A stretch of 64,000 nt of DNA from Ectothiorhodosinus mongolicus (GTDB taxonomy: Bacteria; Pseudomonadota; Gammaproteobacteria; Ectothiorhodospirales; Ectothiorhodospiraceae): positions 942,686 through 1,006,685 of the forward strand of contig NZ_CP023018.1 in NCBI RefSeq assembly GCF_022406875.1, read 5' to 3'. The notes below the pieces were generated by a model that was not told the origin of the DNA, did no database searches, and saw nothing but the letters and a program-made list of their open reading frames with translations. Positions 57,044-64,000 of this stretch are shown here, in pieces. The position numbers and the translations under genes were made by a program. Position 1 is the stretch's first letter. Every line of letters starts with the position of its first letter.

Positions 57044-57988
57044 TCAGCCTCCTACTGTATGGATGAAACGGGCCATCCAGAAATACAAGGGTATGCCCAA
57101 GAAAATATTGAAGGGGAAGGTAATCCCTAGAGCAGCCCCGATGGATATTGCAGGATTTGCCTGCGGCACAGCAATACGCATTGCTGCTGGTGCGGCGATA
57201 TAAGAGGCACTAGCGTAGAGCGTGGCAAGCAACATCGTGCCACCCACAGACAGACCTAACATCCAGCCTAGCACCGTGCCCAGCGCTGCTGAAAGGATCG
57301 GCGTCACAATCGCAAAGGTCACAAGAAACGCGCCATAGGTTTTGAGGCCAGCAATTCGACTCGCCGCCACCAGACCCATTTCCAATAGAAACAGAGCCAA
57401 CACACCTTTGAACAAATCAAAGAACAGAATATCCAGAGGTTTAATGCCCTCTGCACCCGCCACAAAACCAATTAGCAAACCACCGGTGAGCAGCAAAATA
57501 CTTTTTCCAAAGAAAACTTCATGCACCAGTTTGCCCCAGCGAACAGTGCCGACACCATAGCGCGCCAACATCACGCCAATCACCAACGCTGGGATCTCCA
57601 AAAGCACGAGGAAGACGATCATATAACCTTCGAAATCCACGGATTCTTGCTGCAGCAAGGCCACCGCCACAGAAAAAGTCACCACACTCACCGAGCCATA
57701 GTGGGCAGCGATGGACGCAGCATCGGGACGCTTTAATTTACCGAGGATCTGCAATACCGGGAAAACCGCGACGGGGATGATACAGCCCACAGCGAGGATA
57801 ATAAGCGCCGGGACAATCAGCTCAAGCAGCTCGAATTCTGCCAGCTTCACCCCACCCTGAAGACCGATGGCCAGCAACAGGAAAATCGATAGTGCTTCGT
57901 AAATCGATCCGGGGATCTTTAAGTCTGACCCAATCAGGCCGGCAAAAACCCCCAAGAGAAAAAACAGCACCACTGGTTCAAATGCCAT
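57044..57988 (-). CDS. sbtA: Sodium-dependent bicarbonate transporter SbtA-type (DUF897)
   Basis: Membrane protein of 314 residues with ten helices in two inverted halves. Features: GLIGSDLKIPGSIYEALSIFLLLAIGLQGGV near 18 (shown as SDLKIPGSIYEALSIFLL), the conserved HYGSVSVVTF near 96 in the first half and YASASYIAAPAAMRIAVP near 258 in the second, typical of SbtA sodium/bicarbonate symport. It would raise cytoplasmic bicarbonate for carboxysomal CO2 fixation. PII-like partner follows by four bases; protease gene precedes by 46 bases. Confidence 0.93.
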   Translation of the reverse strand: MAFEPVVLFFLLGVFAGLIGSDLKIPGSIYEALSIFLLLAIGLQGGVKLAEFELLELIVPALIILAVGCIIPVAVFPVLQILGKLKRPDAASIAAHYGSVSVVTFSVAVALLQQESVDFEGYMIVFLVLLEIPALVIGVMLARYGVGTVRWGKLVHEVFFGKSILLLTGGLLIGFVAGAEGIKPLDILFFDLFKGVLALFLLEMGLVAASRIAGLKTYGAFLVTFAIVTPILSAALGTVLGWMLGLSVGGTMLLATLYASASYIAAPAAMRIAVPQANPAISIGAALGITFPFNIFLGIPLYFWMARFIHTVGG

Positions 57989-58034
57989 TACCCATCCCTC
58001 TGATCACGCGGGCTTATTGCAGGGCCCGAAACAT

Positions 58035-58853
58035 TCACTCCAGCCACTTGGTCAGATACGCCTCGATCACTTCGATCACTGCTGCAGACTTAATCACCAA
58101 TCCTAAATCAATCATTTCGGAGCCCATGACTACGCCATTTTGCTGCGGCGGCACTGGCCCGGGAACCAGTTGATTGGCTTCCTCTCGAAAAAAAACAGCG
58201 GCAATAACCCCTGCAAAAAGAAACTTGCGCGACTGATTAGGCCGCAACACATCCGGTTGATATACAAACACAGGACTACCACTGGAACCGGGGTATACCG
58301 CAGCATCAATCAAAAACTCGGCTCGCCCCTCAAAATTAAGGGCCATGGGCGTAGCCGTGGTTCCCCGACGCATAATCGGCATTAAATTGACATGATCCCA
58401 AACGCCGCTGGGATAACCAATAAACAACACTTCCTCAAGGGCATCTAGACCCCGGAGCGTGGCTGCGTCCGGTGCTAATCGACTATCAATGACATGATAG
58501 TAGAGTTCCACGCCCTGATCGCGCGCCGCTTGCTCCAACGGACGCATAGGCACGATGGCCAGATCAATATCGGGGTTGGGATGAGTAAACCAAGCATGGG
58601 GGAAATCCTCGATATTCAGCTGAAAGCGCTGGCCCAGAACTGGCTGTCCATTATGCTTTTGGGTGAATACCAGCCCTCCCTCACGGACCCCGTCGACCAA
58701 GTGACGATTGGTCACGATGAACGTATGCGTGCCACGTCGGTGGGCATGTGAAACAACAAATGCCGTGCCGGACCCCTCGCTGCCATCTTCCATCACGGTA
58801 TCGACACGAACCGTGTTAAAGAGCAATTTTTTGCTGAGCGAGTTAATGTCCAT
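58035..58853 (-). CDS. Cytoplasmic trypsin-like serine protease in the carboxysome operon
   Basis: Protein of 272 residues with a trypsin-like fold and no signal peptide or membrane helix. The triad is intact: H51 in IVTNRHLVDG, D97 in NPDIDLAIVP, S191 in YPGSSGSPVF. EVLFIGYPSGVWD near 141 and a C-terminal extension (210-272) without a PDZ domain distinguish it from DegP/HtrA. It starts seven bases after cbbO and precedes sbtA, so it is co-transcribed with Rubisco-activation and bicarbonate-uptake genes. Substrate unknown; shell, CsoS2, CbbO/CbbQ or the transporter are possible. I do not know this family as an established carboxysome component. Confidence 0.82.
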   Translation of the reverse strand: MDINSLSKKLLFNTVRVDTVMEDGSEGSGTAFVVSHAHRRGTHTFIVTNRHLVDGVREGGLVFTQKHNGQPVLGQRFQLNIEDFPHAWFTHPNPDIDLAIVPMRPLEQAARDQGVELYYHVIDSRLAPDAATLRGLDALEEVLFIGYPSGVWDHVNLMPIMRRGTTATPMALNFEGRAEFLIDAAVYPGSSGSPVFVYQPDVLRPNQSRKFLFAGVIAAVFFREEANQLVPGPVPPQQNGVVMGSEMIDLGLVIKSAAVIEVIEAYLTKWLE

Positions 58854-58860
58854 TGCGCGC

Positions 58861-61215
58861 CTAGCGGGTCAGGCCCAAATACAACATGGGTAGTTTCTCG
58901 GGCAGACGCTCGACATGATCGAGAACCGTGAAGTGACTGGCACCGAAAATACGCGATACATAGTGATCAGCGTGTGGATCTAGCGACAAGGCATAGGTCA
59001 TCACACCCTCACGACTGAGTTCCTCCACAGCGCGTTTGGCATCATGGCGGAGATACTGAGGATCTCGTGTATCGTTATCAGCAGGCTCACCGTCGGTAAT
59101 GATGATGAGTAATTTTTTACTCTTGGCCTGCTGTTTCAAATAATGGCCGGCGTGGCGCATGGCGGCGCCCATGCGCGTTGAATAACTGCCTTGCATGCCA
59201 GCCAAGCGTGCCTTAACCAAATCATTGTAAGGCTGCTCAAAATCCTTAAAGCGATAATAATGAACGTCATGGCGGCCATCAGAACAAAAACCGTGCAAGG
59301 CAAATGGGTCGCCAATGCGGTCCAATGCATCAGCAAACAGTACAGTCGCGGCACGGGTCAAATCCATGATGCTGTAGTCTTGGCCTCTAACCTTATCGTT
59401 AGCCGATTCCGACATATCCAGTAACACCATCACCGCCAGATCACGGACATTGCGCTTGTAGCGCATCATCACTCGGGTATCGGGTTGCTGGCCGCTGCGG
59501 ATATCAACCATGGCGCGGATGGCCGCATTGATATCTAACTCATCACCATCCTCCTGACGACGCAAACGCTGCATACCTTGGGGAATCATCGACTCAATCA
59601 AGTATTTCAGCTGCGAGATCACGGGTTTGTAATCGGTGATGATTTGTTCAATCGCGTCCAACTCACCCAGCACAGGGTTTCGTTCCAAAACTGTGACCCA
59701 ACTGGGTCGCTCCAGCTGAATCTGATAATCCCATTCATGGTAGTGAAATGGCTCTGAGATGGGCGGACGTCCTTCCAGCTCATTGATGGTCACGCCTTCT
59801 TGATCCAAATAAAACTCGGTGGGCAGGACCCAGACTTCTTGCGCGTCATCACCCGCGAACTCGTAATCTAATTCATTGACCATCTCCATAACACTGACTT
59901 CACGGCGCACCTGCTTGCCACCCCAAGTGGCCTCTAAGGCAGCCTGGACGTCGTATTCTTCAGACTCCCAAATGGTGCGGTTATCATCGCGGTAAATGGC
60001 ATGTTGAATATCGGTACGGAAGTTAAACTCTGGCAATGGAATGCGACCCAAACTGTGAGATAAAGCCACGCCAATATTCCAGCTGATCTGATTACTGCTT
60101 AGATCTGTCTCTTCACGAAACAATTGCACACCCTCACGCACCCATGGATGGGGATCGGCAGAGTCAGGCTCGAGTAACGCGCGTGCTAGACGATTGAGCA
60201 ATGCACCAATGGTCTGGGGTTCGCCAAAATCGACCTTAGGGTGCAGGGCCAGCCAGCTGGCGCGCATCCCCGGAAACTGCTGACAAGCCAATTCTTCAAC
60301 ACGAGCGTCTTCAATGACACCGATGATCGCCATCTGAACCAAGTCGAGTTCTTCCATAGAGAGCGGATCTTTGGTAAAGACCAAATGCGCAGCGCAATGG
60401 TTAGCAGCAGCGCGGTAAACCTCTAGGCCAGAGACCAACTGATCTTCAGCGGTAGCATCTCCCTCAGGCCGGTAGTCGTCATAAGCATCGGCGATATGCA
60501 CAACATAGTGCTCAATAAAAGGCTTTAGCCCCTCACGGGATTCGTAATCGCCAGCCGTGGGTCGCATGAAAAAATCTCGGCCCCACATAGCACGCAAATA
60601 GATATTTAAGCGGCGCTGCACATCCACAAAAAGCGTGCCCTTGCGTTCTGCTTTCAAGACGGAAACAGCATCGGGGCTGTGCAATGAGAAATAATTAACC
60701 TGCCCTTCAAAGTCCGTTTTATAAGCCTGGGCACCCCAATTCACCCAACGACGCAGACCGCCCAGAGTAAGCTGGGTGAGCAAGCGATCTAGATTTTCCA
60801 ACATCGGTCTAAGGCCTCGCGGCGCTTGTGCCAGCATCACTTGCAGCACGCCGAGAAAACCTCGGAAAAGGGTGTCATCACCCAAGCGCTCGGCAGCTAA
60901 AGGCGCTGTGGAAATAATCAATGAGAGGACTTGACCGGAAGTTTTTGAAGCCATGCCCAAAAGGAAATTAACCAGTTCGGGCAGGACATCTTCGCCAATA
61001 GCCCGTGACATGGCCGGCATTTCCTGCAAAAAGCTGACCACTAGATCCTCACCACGACCTAGGTTATGAAGCGCGACAGCCCCTTTTAGGTAATTGTCCA
61101 AGCCTCGCGGCGAAAAAACGCGCGCCGCTTCATGCCAGGCACCCGTGAGAACCTCCCGTGCATCGTGAGGAAGGTCTTCGAGCAGCTCCTCATATTCTTC
61201 GAGGTGGATCGCCAT
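58861..61215 (-). CDS. cbbO: CbbO, vWA-domain Rubisco activase adaptor
   Basis: Protein of 784 residues that works with the CbbQ AAA+ ring to remove inhibitory sugar phosphates from Rubisco. Long helical N-terminal part; C-terminal von Willebrand A domain with MIDAS motif LLDMSESANDK near 600 (DxSxS), IITDGEPADND near 698 (TDGEP) and the third MIDAS threonine region QGSYSTRMGAAM near 669. Length and gene pairing with cbbQ are typical. 25 bases lie between cbbQ and its start. Confidence 0.95.
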   Translation of the reverse strand: MAIHLEEYEELLEDLPHDAREVLTGAWHEAARVFSPRGLDNYLKGAVALHNLGRGEDLVVSFLQEMPAMSRAIGEDVLPELVNFLLGMASKTSGQVLSLIISTAPLAAERLGDDTLFRGFLGVLQVMLAQAPRGLRPMLENLDRLLTQLTLGGLRRWVNWGAQAYKTDFEGQVNYFSLHSPDAVSVLKAERKGTLFVDVQRRLNIYLRAMWGRDFFMRPTAGDYESREGLKPFIEHYVVHIADAYDDYRPEGDATAEDQLVSGLEVYRAAANHCAAHLVFTKDPLSMEELDLVQMAIIGVIEDARVEELACQQFPGMRASWLALHPKVDFGEPQTIGALLNRLARALLEPDSADPHPWVREGVQLFREETDLSSNQISWNIGVALSHSLGRIPLPEFNFRTDIQHAIYRDDNRTIWESEEYDVQAALEATWGGKQVRREVSVMEMVNELDYEFAGDDAQEVWVLPTEFYLDQEGVTINELEGRPPISEPFHYHEWDYQIQLERPSWVTVLERNPVLGELDAIEQIITDYKPVISQLKYLIESMIPQGMQRLRRQEDGDELDINAAIRAMVDIRSGQQPDTRVMMRYKRNVRDLAVMVLLDMSESANDKVRGQDYSIMDLTRAATVLFADALDRIGDPFALHGFCSDGRHDVHYYRFKDFEQPYNDLVKARLAGMQGSYSTRMGAAMRHAGHYLKQQAKSKKLLIIITDGEPADNDTRDPQYLRHDAKRAVEELSREGVMTYALSLDPHADHYVSRIFGASHFTVLDHVERLPEKLPMLYLGLTR

Positions 61216-61240
61216 GGGCCCAGTCTCTTCTGTGCCCTGT

Positions 61241-62155
61241 TTAGAAGTAGGTGGTTACGGCAGAATCCAGTGCATCGCGCATATCCGGATCATCGGTAAT
61301 CGGCCGCACCAGCGCCACCCGACAAGCAGCACGCGGATCAATACCGCTGGCAATTAGCGAACCGGCGTAAATCAACATACGCGTAGATAGCCCCTCATCC
61401 AAACCATGACCCTTAAGGTTTCTGGCACGCTCACCGATGTGCACAAGATTTTTGGCGGCCTCCAGGTTTACCCCCGATTCATGAGCCACAATCTCAGCCT
61501 CAATATCGTGTTCAGGGTAATCAAAATCCAAGGCGCCAAAGCGCTGCTTGGTAGATTGCTTGAGGTCCTTCATCAAGGACTGATAACCGGGGTTGTAGGA
61601 AATCACCACCTGAAAGTCTGGATGCGCTTCGATGATTTCGCCTTTTTTCTCCAGTGGCAGTACACGACGCGCGTCAGTCAAAGGGTGAATCACAACGGTC
61701 GTGTCCTGACGAGCTTCAACCACCTCATCTAGATAACAAATAGCGCCATGGCGGGCCGCCACTGCCAAAGGACCATCTTGCCAGCGAGTCCCATTCGCAT
61801 CGAGGAGAAAGCGGCCAACAAGATCAGACGCTGTCATGTCCTCGTTACAAGCCACGGTGATTAAAGGTTTGCCCAAGCGCCACGCCATGTATTCAACAAA
61901 GCGGGTTTTACCGCAGCCCGTTGGGCCTTTGAGCATCATGGGCATACGCACGGAGTAGGCCGCCTCATAGAGCTCAACTTCATCAGCTACTGACCGGTAA
62001 TAAGGCTCCTGCTGGATGCGATACTGGTCAAGACCCAGTTCCTGAGTATGCTGAGCAGGTGAGCGTATCGCTTGGGCATCGGCCATGGCATTGCGGCGCA
62101 TTGTAGGGTTACCCCGGCGTGGCCCGTAAACTCGAGGGTTGGCGTCTTCATACAT
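61241..62155 (-). CDS. cbbQ: CbbQ, AAA+ Rubisco activase ATPase
   Basis: MoxR-type AAA+ protein of 304 residues that forms a hexamer on CbbO. Walker [12 protein letters not shown] near 95, Walker B ICYLDEV near 152, sensor 1 [10 protein letters not shown] near 193, arginine finger region [14 protein letters not shown] near 208, sensor 2 [10 protein letters not shown] near 265. The first about 30 residues are poorly conserved; ATG 62086 or 62101 are alternative starts. Gene lies between mcdB and cbbO. Confidence 0.95.
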   Translation of the reverse strand: MYEDANPRVYGPRRGNPTMRRNAMADAQAIRSPAQHTQELGLDQYRIQQEPYYRSVADEVELYEAAYSVRMPMMLKGPTGCGKTRFVEYMAWRLGKPLITVACNEDMTASDLVGRFLLDANGTRWQDGPLAVAARHGAICYLDEVVEARQDTTVVIHPLTDARRVLPLEKKGEIIEAHPDFQVVISYNPGYQSLMKDLKQSTKQRFGALDFDYPEHDIEAEIVAHESGVNLEAAKNLVHIGERARNLKGHGLDEGLSTRMLIYAGSLIASGIDPRAACRVALVRPITDDPDMRDALDSAVTTYF

Positions 62156-62178
62156 GACAAATTACCTGAAATGATGGC

Positions 62179-62430
62179 CTAGTCGGGCCAAATACGTGTC
62201 GGGAATAAATTCGACGCTTTGGCTTTGGGTTCCGAGCGGGTCACGCTGCTGGCGGTTTTTTTTGGTTTAGCCACAGCGCGTCGAGCAGGTGCTGCCTTTT
62301 CGGCTGCTGCCCGGGTCTTGGGTTTTGCTGGCGTTTTGGGTTTCACTGCGGGCTTAGCCACAGGCGTCTCGGTGGCCGCGGCTTTAACTTGGCGCAGGTT
62401 CGCTGCCAACTTGTCTTTCATGTTACTCAT
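62179..62430 (-). CDS. mcdB: McdB-like carboxysome positioning adaptor
   Basis: Small basic protein of 83 residues, almost wholly low complexity and rich in Ala, Lys and Pro (about 18 lysines), so likely disordered. It looks histone-like, but the C-terminus ends FPTRIWPD. A C-terminal Trp segment and position right after a ParA-type gene in a cso operon are known hallmarks of alpha-McdB, which links carboxysomes to McdA on the nucleoid and can phase separate. Overlaps the end of mcdA by four bases (ATGA). Identification rests on context, composition and C-terminus. Confidence 0.8.
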   Translation of the reverse strand: MSNMKDKLAANLRQVKAAATETPVAKPAVKPKTPAKPKTRAAAEKAAPARRAVAKPKKTASSVTRSEPKAKASNLFPTRIWPD

Positions 62431-63062
62431 TTCGGGAAGACCTCCTTAATAAGGGCTTCAAGTTCGGTCACGGCAGCCGCACCTCTGGCGCCTGACTGAT
62501 AAACACTCATGCCATCCAAAGCGGTGCTGCGGTAAATGGCGCGGCGACGCAAGCTGGCATTAAGCACAGGAATATCAAATTCGCCCAAAGCCTCTCGCAT
62601 TGACTCTGATAGAGCGCTGCGCGGTTCTAGCTGATTCAACACCACAAAGGCCTTAAGACGTGGATTAGACTTGCGTGCCTCGGCAATCTCCGCAGGCAAG
62701 CGCAAACTGGACCAAACATCCACCGGAGAGGGCAAAATAGGGATCAATACCCGGTCACTGGCCCGCAAAGCCATTTGCGTCGCCTCTATTTCGATCATTG
62801 GCGGACAATCCAAAAGCACATGCTGATAGGCGCGGAACTGCTTTTTTAACGCCGCAGCATCCCAACGTCCCGCCATTTGCTTCACCGTAGCCGGGAAGGG
62901 CACTGCGCCTAATGTGGACCATTGCAGTGAGGAGCCCTGAGGATCCAAATCCACCACCACAGTGTCACCCCGCTGAGCTAGCCCCGCAGCAAGATTCATG
63001 GCCAGCGTGGTCTTACCAGCGCCGCCTTTTTGATTGACCACAGCCGTGATTTGGGTGGCCAT
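62427..63062 (-). CDS. mcdA: McdA-like ParA-family ATPase (carboxysome positioning)
   Basis: ParA/MinD ATPase of 211 residues. Deviant Walker A KGGAGKTT near residue 12 with signature lysine, VVDLDPQGSSLQW near 36, Walker B LLDCPPMIE near 84, and IPILPSPVDVWSS near 110. It forms a nucleoid-bound gradient that spaces carboxysomes, driven by its partner McdB encoded next. Starts one base after the acRAF stop. Without the cso context it could be called an ordinary ParA. Confidence 0.88.
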   Translation of the reverse strand: MATQITAVVNQKGGAGKTTLAMNLAAGLAQRGDTVVVDLDPQGSSLQWSTLGAVPFPATVKQMAGRWDAAALKKQFRAYQHVLLDCPPMIEIEATQMALRASDRVLIPILPSPVDVWSSLRLPAEIAEARKSNPRLKAFVVLNQLEPRSALSESMREALGEFDIPVLNASLRRRAIYRSTALDGMSVYQSGARGAAAVTELEALIKEVFPK

Positions 63063-63063
63063 A

Positions 63064-63327
63064 TTAAGCTCCTGTCACGAGTGCATTGATCTTCGCTGCA
63101 AAGTCCCGCATCGCTAGGCTATCCGGGTCAGTTTCGTCAGACTCCAAGGTCACATTAACGTAGGTCGTCCCAAAGTTAATGTTCTGTGGATGTAAACCAG
63201 TTTCCTCGCTCAGTGCCGCAAGTGCATCCAAAAACCCTCGTGTTTCACGATAGCTTTGGAACTCAAAGCGCCGAAACAAGGCCGGCGGGGTTCCGCGTGC
63301 TTCCCAGCCTTGCGGCCAATCAGCCAT
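63064..63327 (-). CDS. acRAF, pterin-dehydratase-like Rubisco assembly factor
   Basis: Protein of 87 residues from ATG 63327 (GTG 63345 upstream is an alternative). It has the pterin-4a-carbinolamine dehydratase fold: RRFEFQSYRETRGFLDALAAL near 19 and INFGTTYVNVTL near 49. The catalytic HHP motif of true dehydratases reads LHP, and the later threonine-histidine pair is lost, so enzyme activity is unlikely. This degenerate form encoded within cso operons acts as a Rubisco folding chaperone. Between csoS1 and mcdA. Confidence 0.88.
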   Translation of the reverse strand: MADWPQGWEARGTPPALFRRFEFQSYRETRGFLDALAALSEETGLHPQNINFGTTYVNVTLESDETDPDSLAMRDFAAKINALVTGA

Positions 63328-63377
63328 GACGCGGATTACCCCCACCGCTTGTTACATTCACAGCCCAGGACCTCAAA

Positions 63378-63674
63378 TCAGGCCGAGGGGGCAGTCGGCA
63401 GGATGCCTTCCACTTCGTTGTGCACGCGGGCAATGATGTGAGCAGCCACTAAGCCGTCTCCCACACGCTCGCAAGCATCGGCGCCAGCACGAACCGCAGC
63501 ATTCACTGCACCCGTCTCACCACGCACCAAAACCGTCACATAACCACCACCCACAAACTGGCGACCAATCAGACGAACCTCAGCAGCCTTGGTCATCGCA
63601 TCGGCGGCTTCAATCGCCGGTACCAGACCGCGGGTTTCAATCATGCCAAGGGCAATACCGGTTGCATTTGCCAT
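63378..63674 (-). CDS. csoS1: Carboxysome shell hexamer protein CsoS1, complete copy
   Basis: BMC-domain shell protein of 98 residues that forms hexameric tiles of the alpha-carboxysome facets. Starts MANATGIALGMIETRGLVPA; AADAMTKAAEV near 23, GRQFVGGGYVTVLVRG near 37 (pore-side loop), and ADACERVGDGLVAAHIIARVH near 65 (shown as ERVGDGLVAAHIIARVH). C-terminus LPTAPSA differs from the neighbouring copy (LPTKPSE). GAGGAG lies nine bases before the ATG. Confidence 0.97.
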   Translation of the reverse strand: MANATGIALGMIETRGLVPAIEAADAMTKAAEVRLIGRQFVGGGYVTVLVRGETGAVNAAVRAGADACERVGDGLVAAHIIARVHNEVEGILPTAPSA

Positions 63675-64000
63675 TTCCTTACACTCCTCAAATAGTTACT
63701 GCGCTGTGAATGAAAAACTTACTCTGAAGGCTTGGTCGGCAGGATGCCTTCCACTTCGTTGTGCACGCGGGCAATGATGTGAGCAGCCACTAAGCCGTCT
63801 CCCACACGCTCGCAAGCATCGGCGCCAGCACGAACCGCAGCATTCACTGCACCCGTCTCACCACGCACCAAAACCGTCACATAACCACCACCCACAAACT
63901 GGCGACCAATCAGACGAACCTCAGCAGCCTTGGTCATCGCATCGGCGGCTTCAATCGCCGGTACCAGACCGCGGGTTTCAATCATGCCAAGGGCAATACC
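63394..64000. repeat. Direct repeat inside the two csoS1 genes
   Basis: 63394-63659 and 63735-64000 are identical base for base over 266 positions (offset 341), including all third codon positions. The repeat stops abruptly near the gene 3 prime ends; the 44 bases between the genes are unique. The left limit of homology on the other side is not visible because the window ends. Confidence 0.97.
63719..64000 (-). CDS. csoS1: Carboxysome shell protein CsoS1, second copy, 5 prime end outside window
   Basis: The last 93 codons of a second CsoS1 gene run to the window edge. From GIALGMIETRG to GILPT it encodes the same residues as the first copy, then ends KPSE. The DNA is also identical over at least 266 bases. 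Together with the first copy it fits the csoS1A/B/C set of alpha-carboxysome operons. The rest of the operon (Rubisco, CsoS2, carbonic anhydrase, CsoS4) presumably lies beyond the right edge. Confidence 0.96.
   Translation of the reverse strand, partial: GIALGMIETRGLVPAIEAADAMTKAAEVRLIGRQFVGGGYVTVLVRGETGAVNAAVRAGADACERVGDGLVAAHIIARVHNEVEGILPTKPSE

Noticed and set aside
62179..62430. Histone H1-like DNA-binding protein
   Set aside because: Composition alone is similar, but the ParA overlap, cso operon location and C-terminal IWPD point to McdB.
63064..63327. Functional pterin-4a-carbinolamine dehydratase
   Set aside because: The catalytic HHP motif is LHP and other active residues are missing; the location between csoS1 and mcdA fits acRAF.

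Overview
The window is a gene-dense stretch of chromosome (roughly 55% GC, almost no intergenic space, no tRNA, rRNA, insertion sequence or CRISPR seen). The right end points to a chemolithoautotrophic gammaproteobacterium of the sulfur-oxidiser type. It carries the distal part of an alpha-carboxysome/CO2-concentrating locus: tandem csoS1 shell genes, acRAF, mcdA/mcdB, cbbQ/cbbO, an SbtA-type bicarbonate transporter with its PII-like partner, and a CbbR-type regulator. The argH / algR-hemCDXY arrangement, the Mg-type HemB and the ubiA/ubiD/bioB/comF gene content are typical of Gammaproteobacteria. Genus cannot be fixed from the sequence alone.

Layout from left to right. 1-900: two tandem fluoride-channel genes. 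900-4520: a zinc-uptake operon (His-rich outer-membrane protein, binding protein, ATPase, permease) behind a Zur-like palindrome. 4540-6935: an AarF/UbiB-type kinase with a double-thioredoxin periplasmic protein. 7020-10710: a cyclopropane-fatty-acid-synthase-like / MFS / DUF3833 / chalcone-isomerase-like membrane-lipid cluster. 10694-15174: msrA, recG, ridA, lysA and a 42-codon lptM lipoprotein gene. 15199-20958: corrin-ring genes cobA, M, L, K, J, I, H, without cobG/cbiG or cobF. 21087-29448: an old-yellow-enzyme reductase, radC, a dienelactone-hydrolase-like protein that lacks its triad, an ABC exporter, a tandem Usp, a Cys-less thioredoxin-like anchor protein with an alpha/beta hydrolase, a TDT channel and a DUF2726 protein. 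29539-33816: biotin genes bioF/bioB, comF and ubiA. 33815-37752: gor, aroE, hemB and a carboxylesterase.

37732-43326 holds an unusual signalling cassette on the minus strand. It encodes a CheY-like regulator, a membrane-anchored PAS/pseudo-histidine-kinase fused to a DnaQ-type exonuclease, a two-helix membrane protein and a 920-residue sodium/solute-symporter histidine kinase. 43446-50836 holds argH and, divergently, an AlgR-like LytTR regulator without its kinase, then hemC-hemD-hemX-hemY and an SDR epimerase. 50877-55639 holds a DUF4168 protein, ubiD, xthA and prlC.

55691-64000 is the carboxysome-linked operon, read right to left: csoS1, csoS1, acRAF, mcdA, mcdB, cbbQ, cbbO, a cytoplasmic trypsin-like protease, sbtA, sbtB-like, cbbR. 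Together these would supply shell protein, Rubisco folding help, carboxysome positioning on the nucleoid, Rubisco activation, bicarbonate import with PII-like control, and transcriptional control. The protease is the member without an assigned role. It and the exonuclease/symporter-kinase cassette are the most interesting leads in the window.
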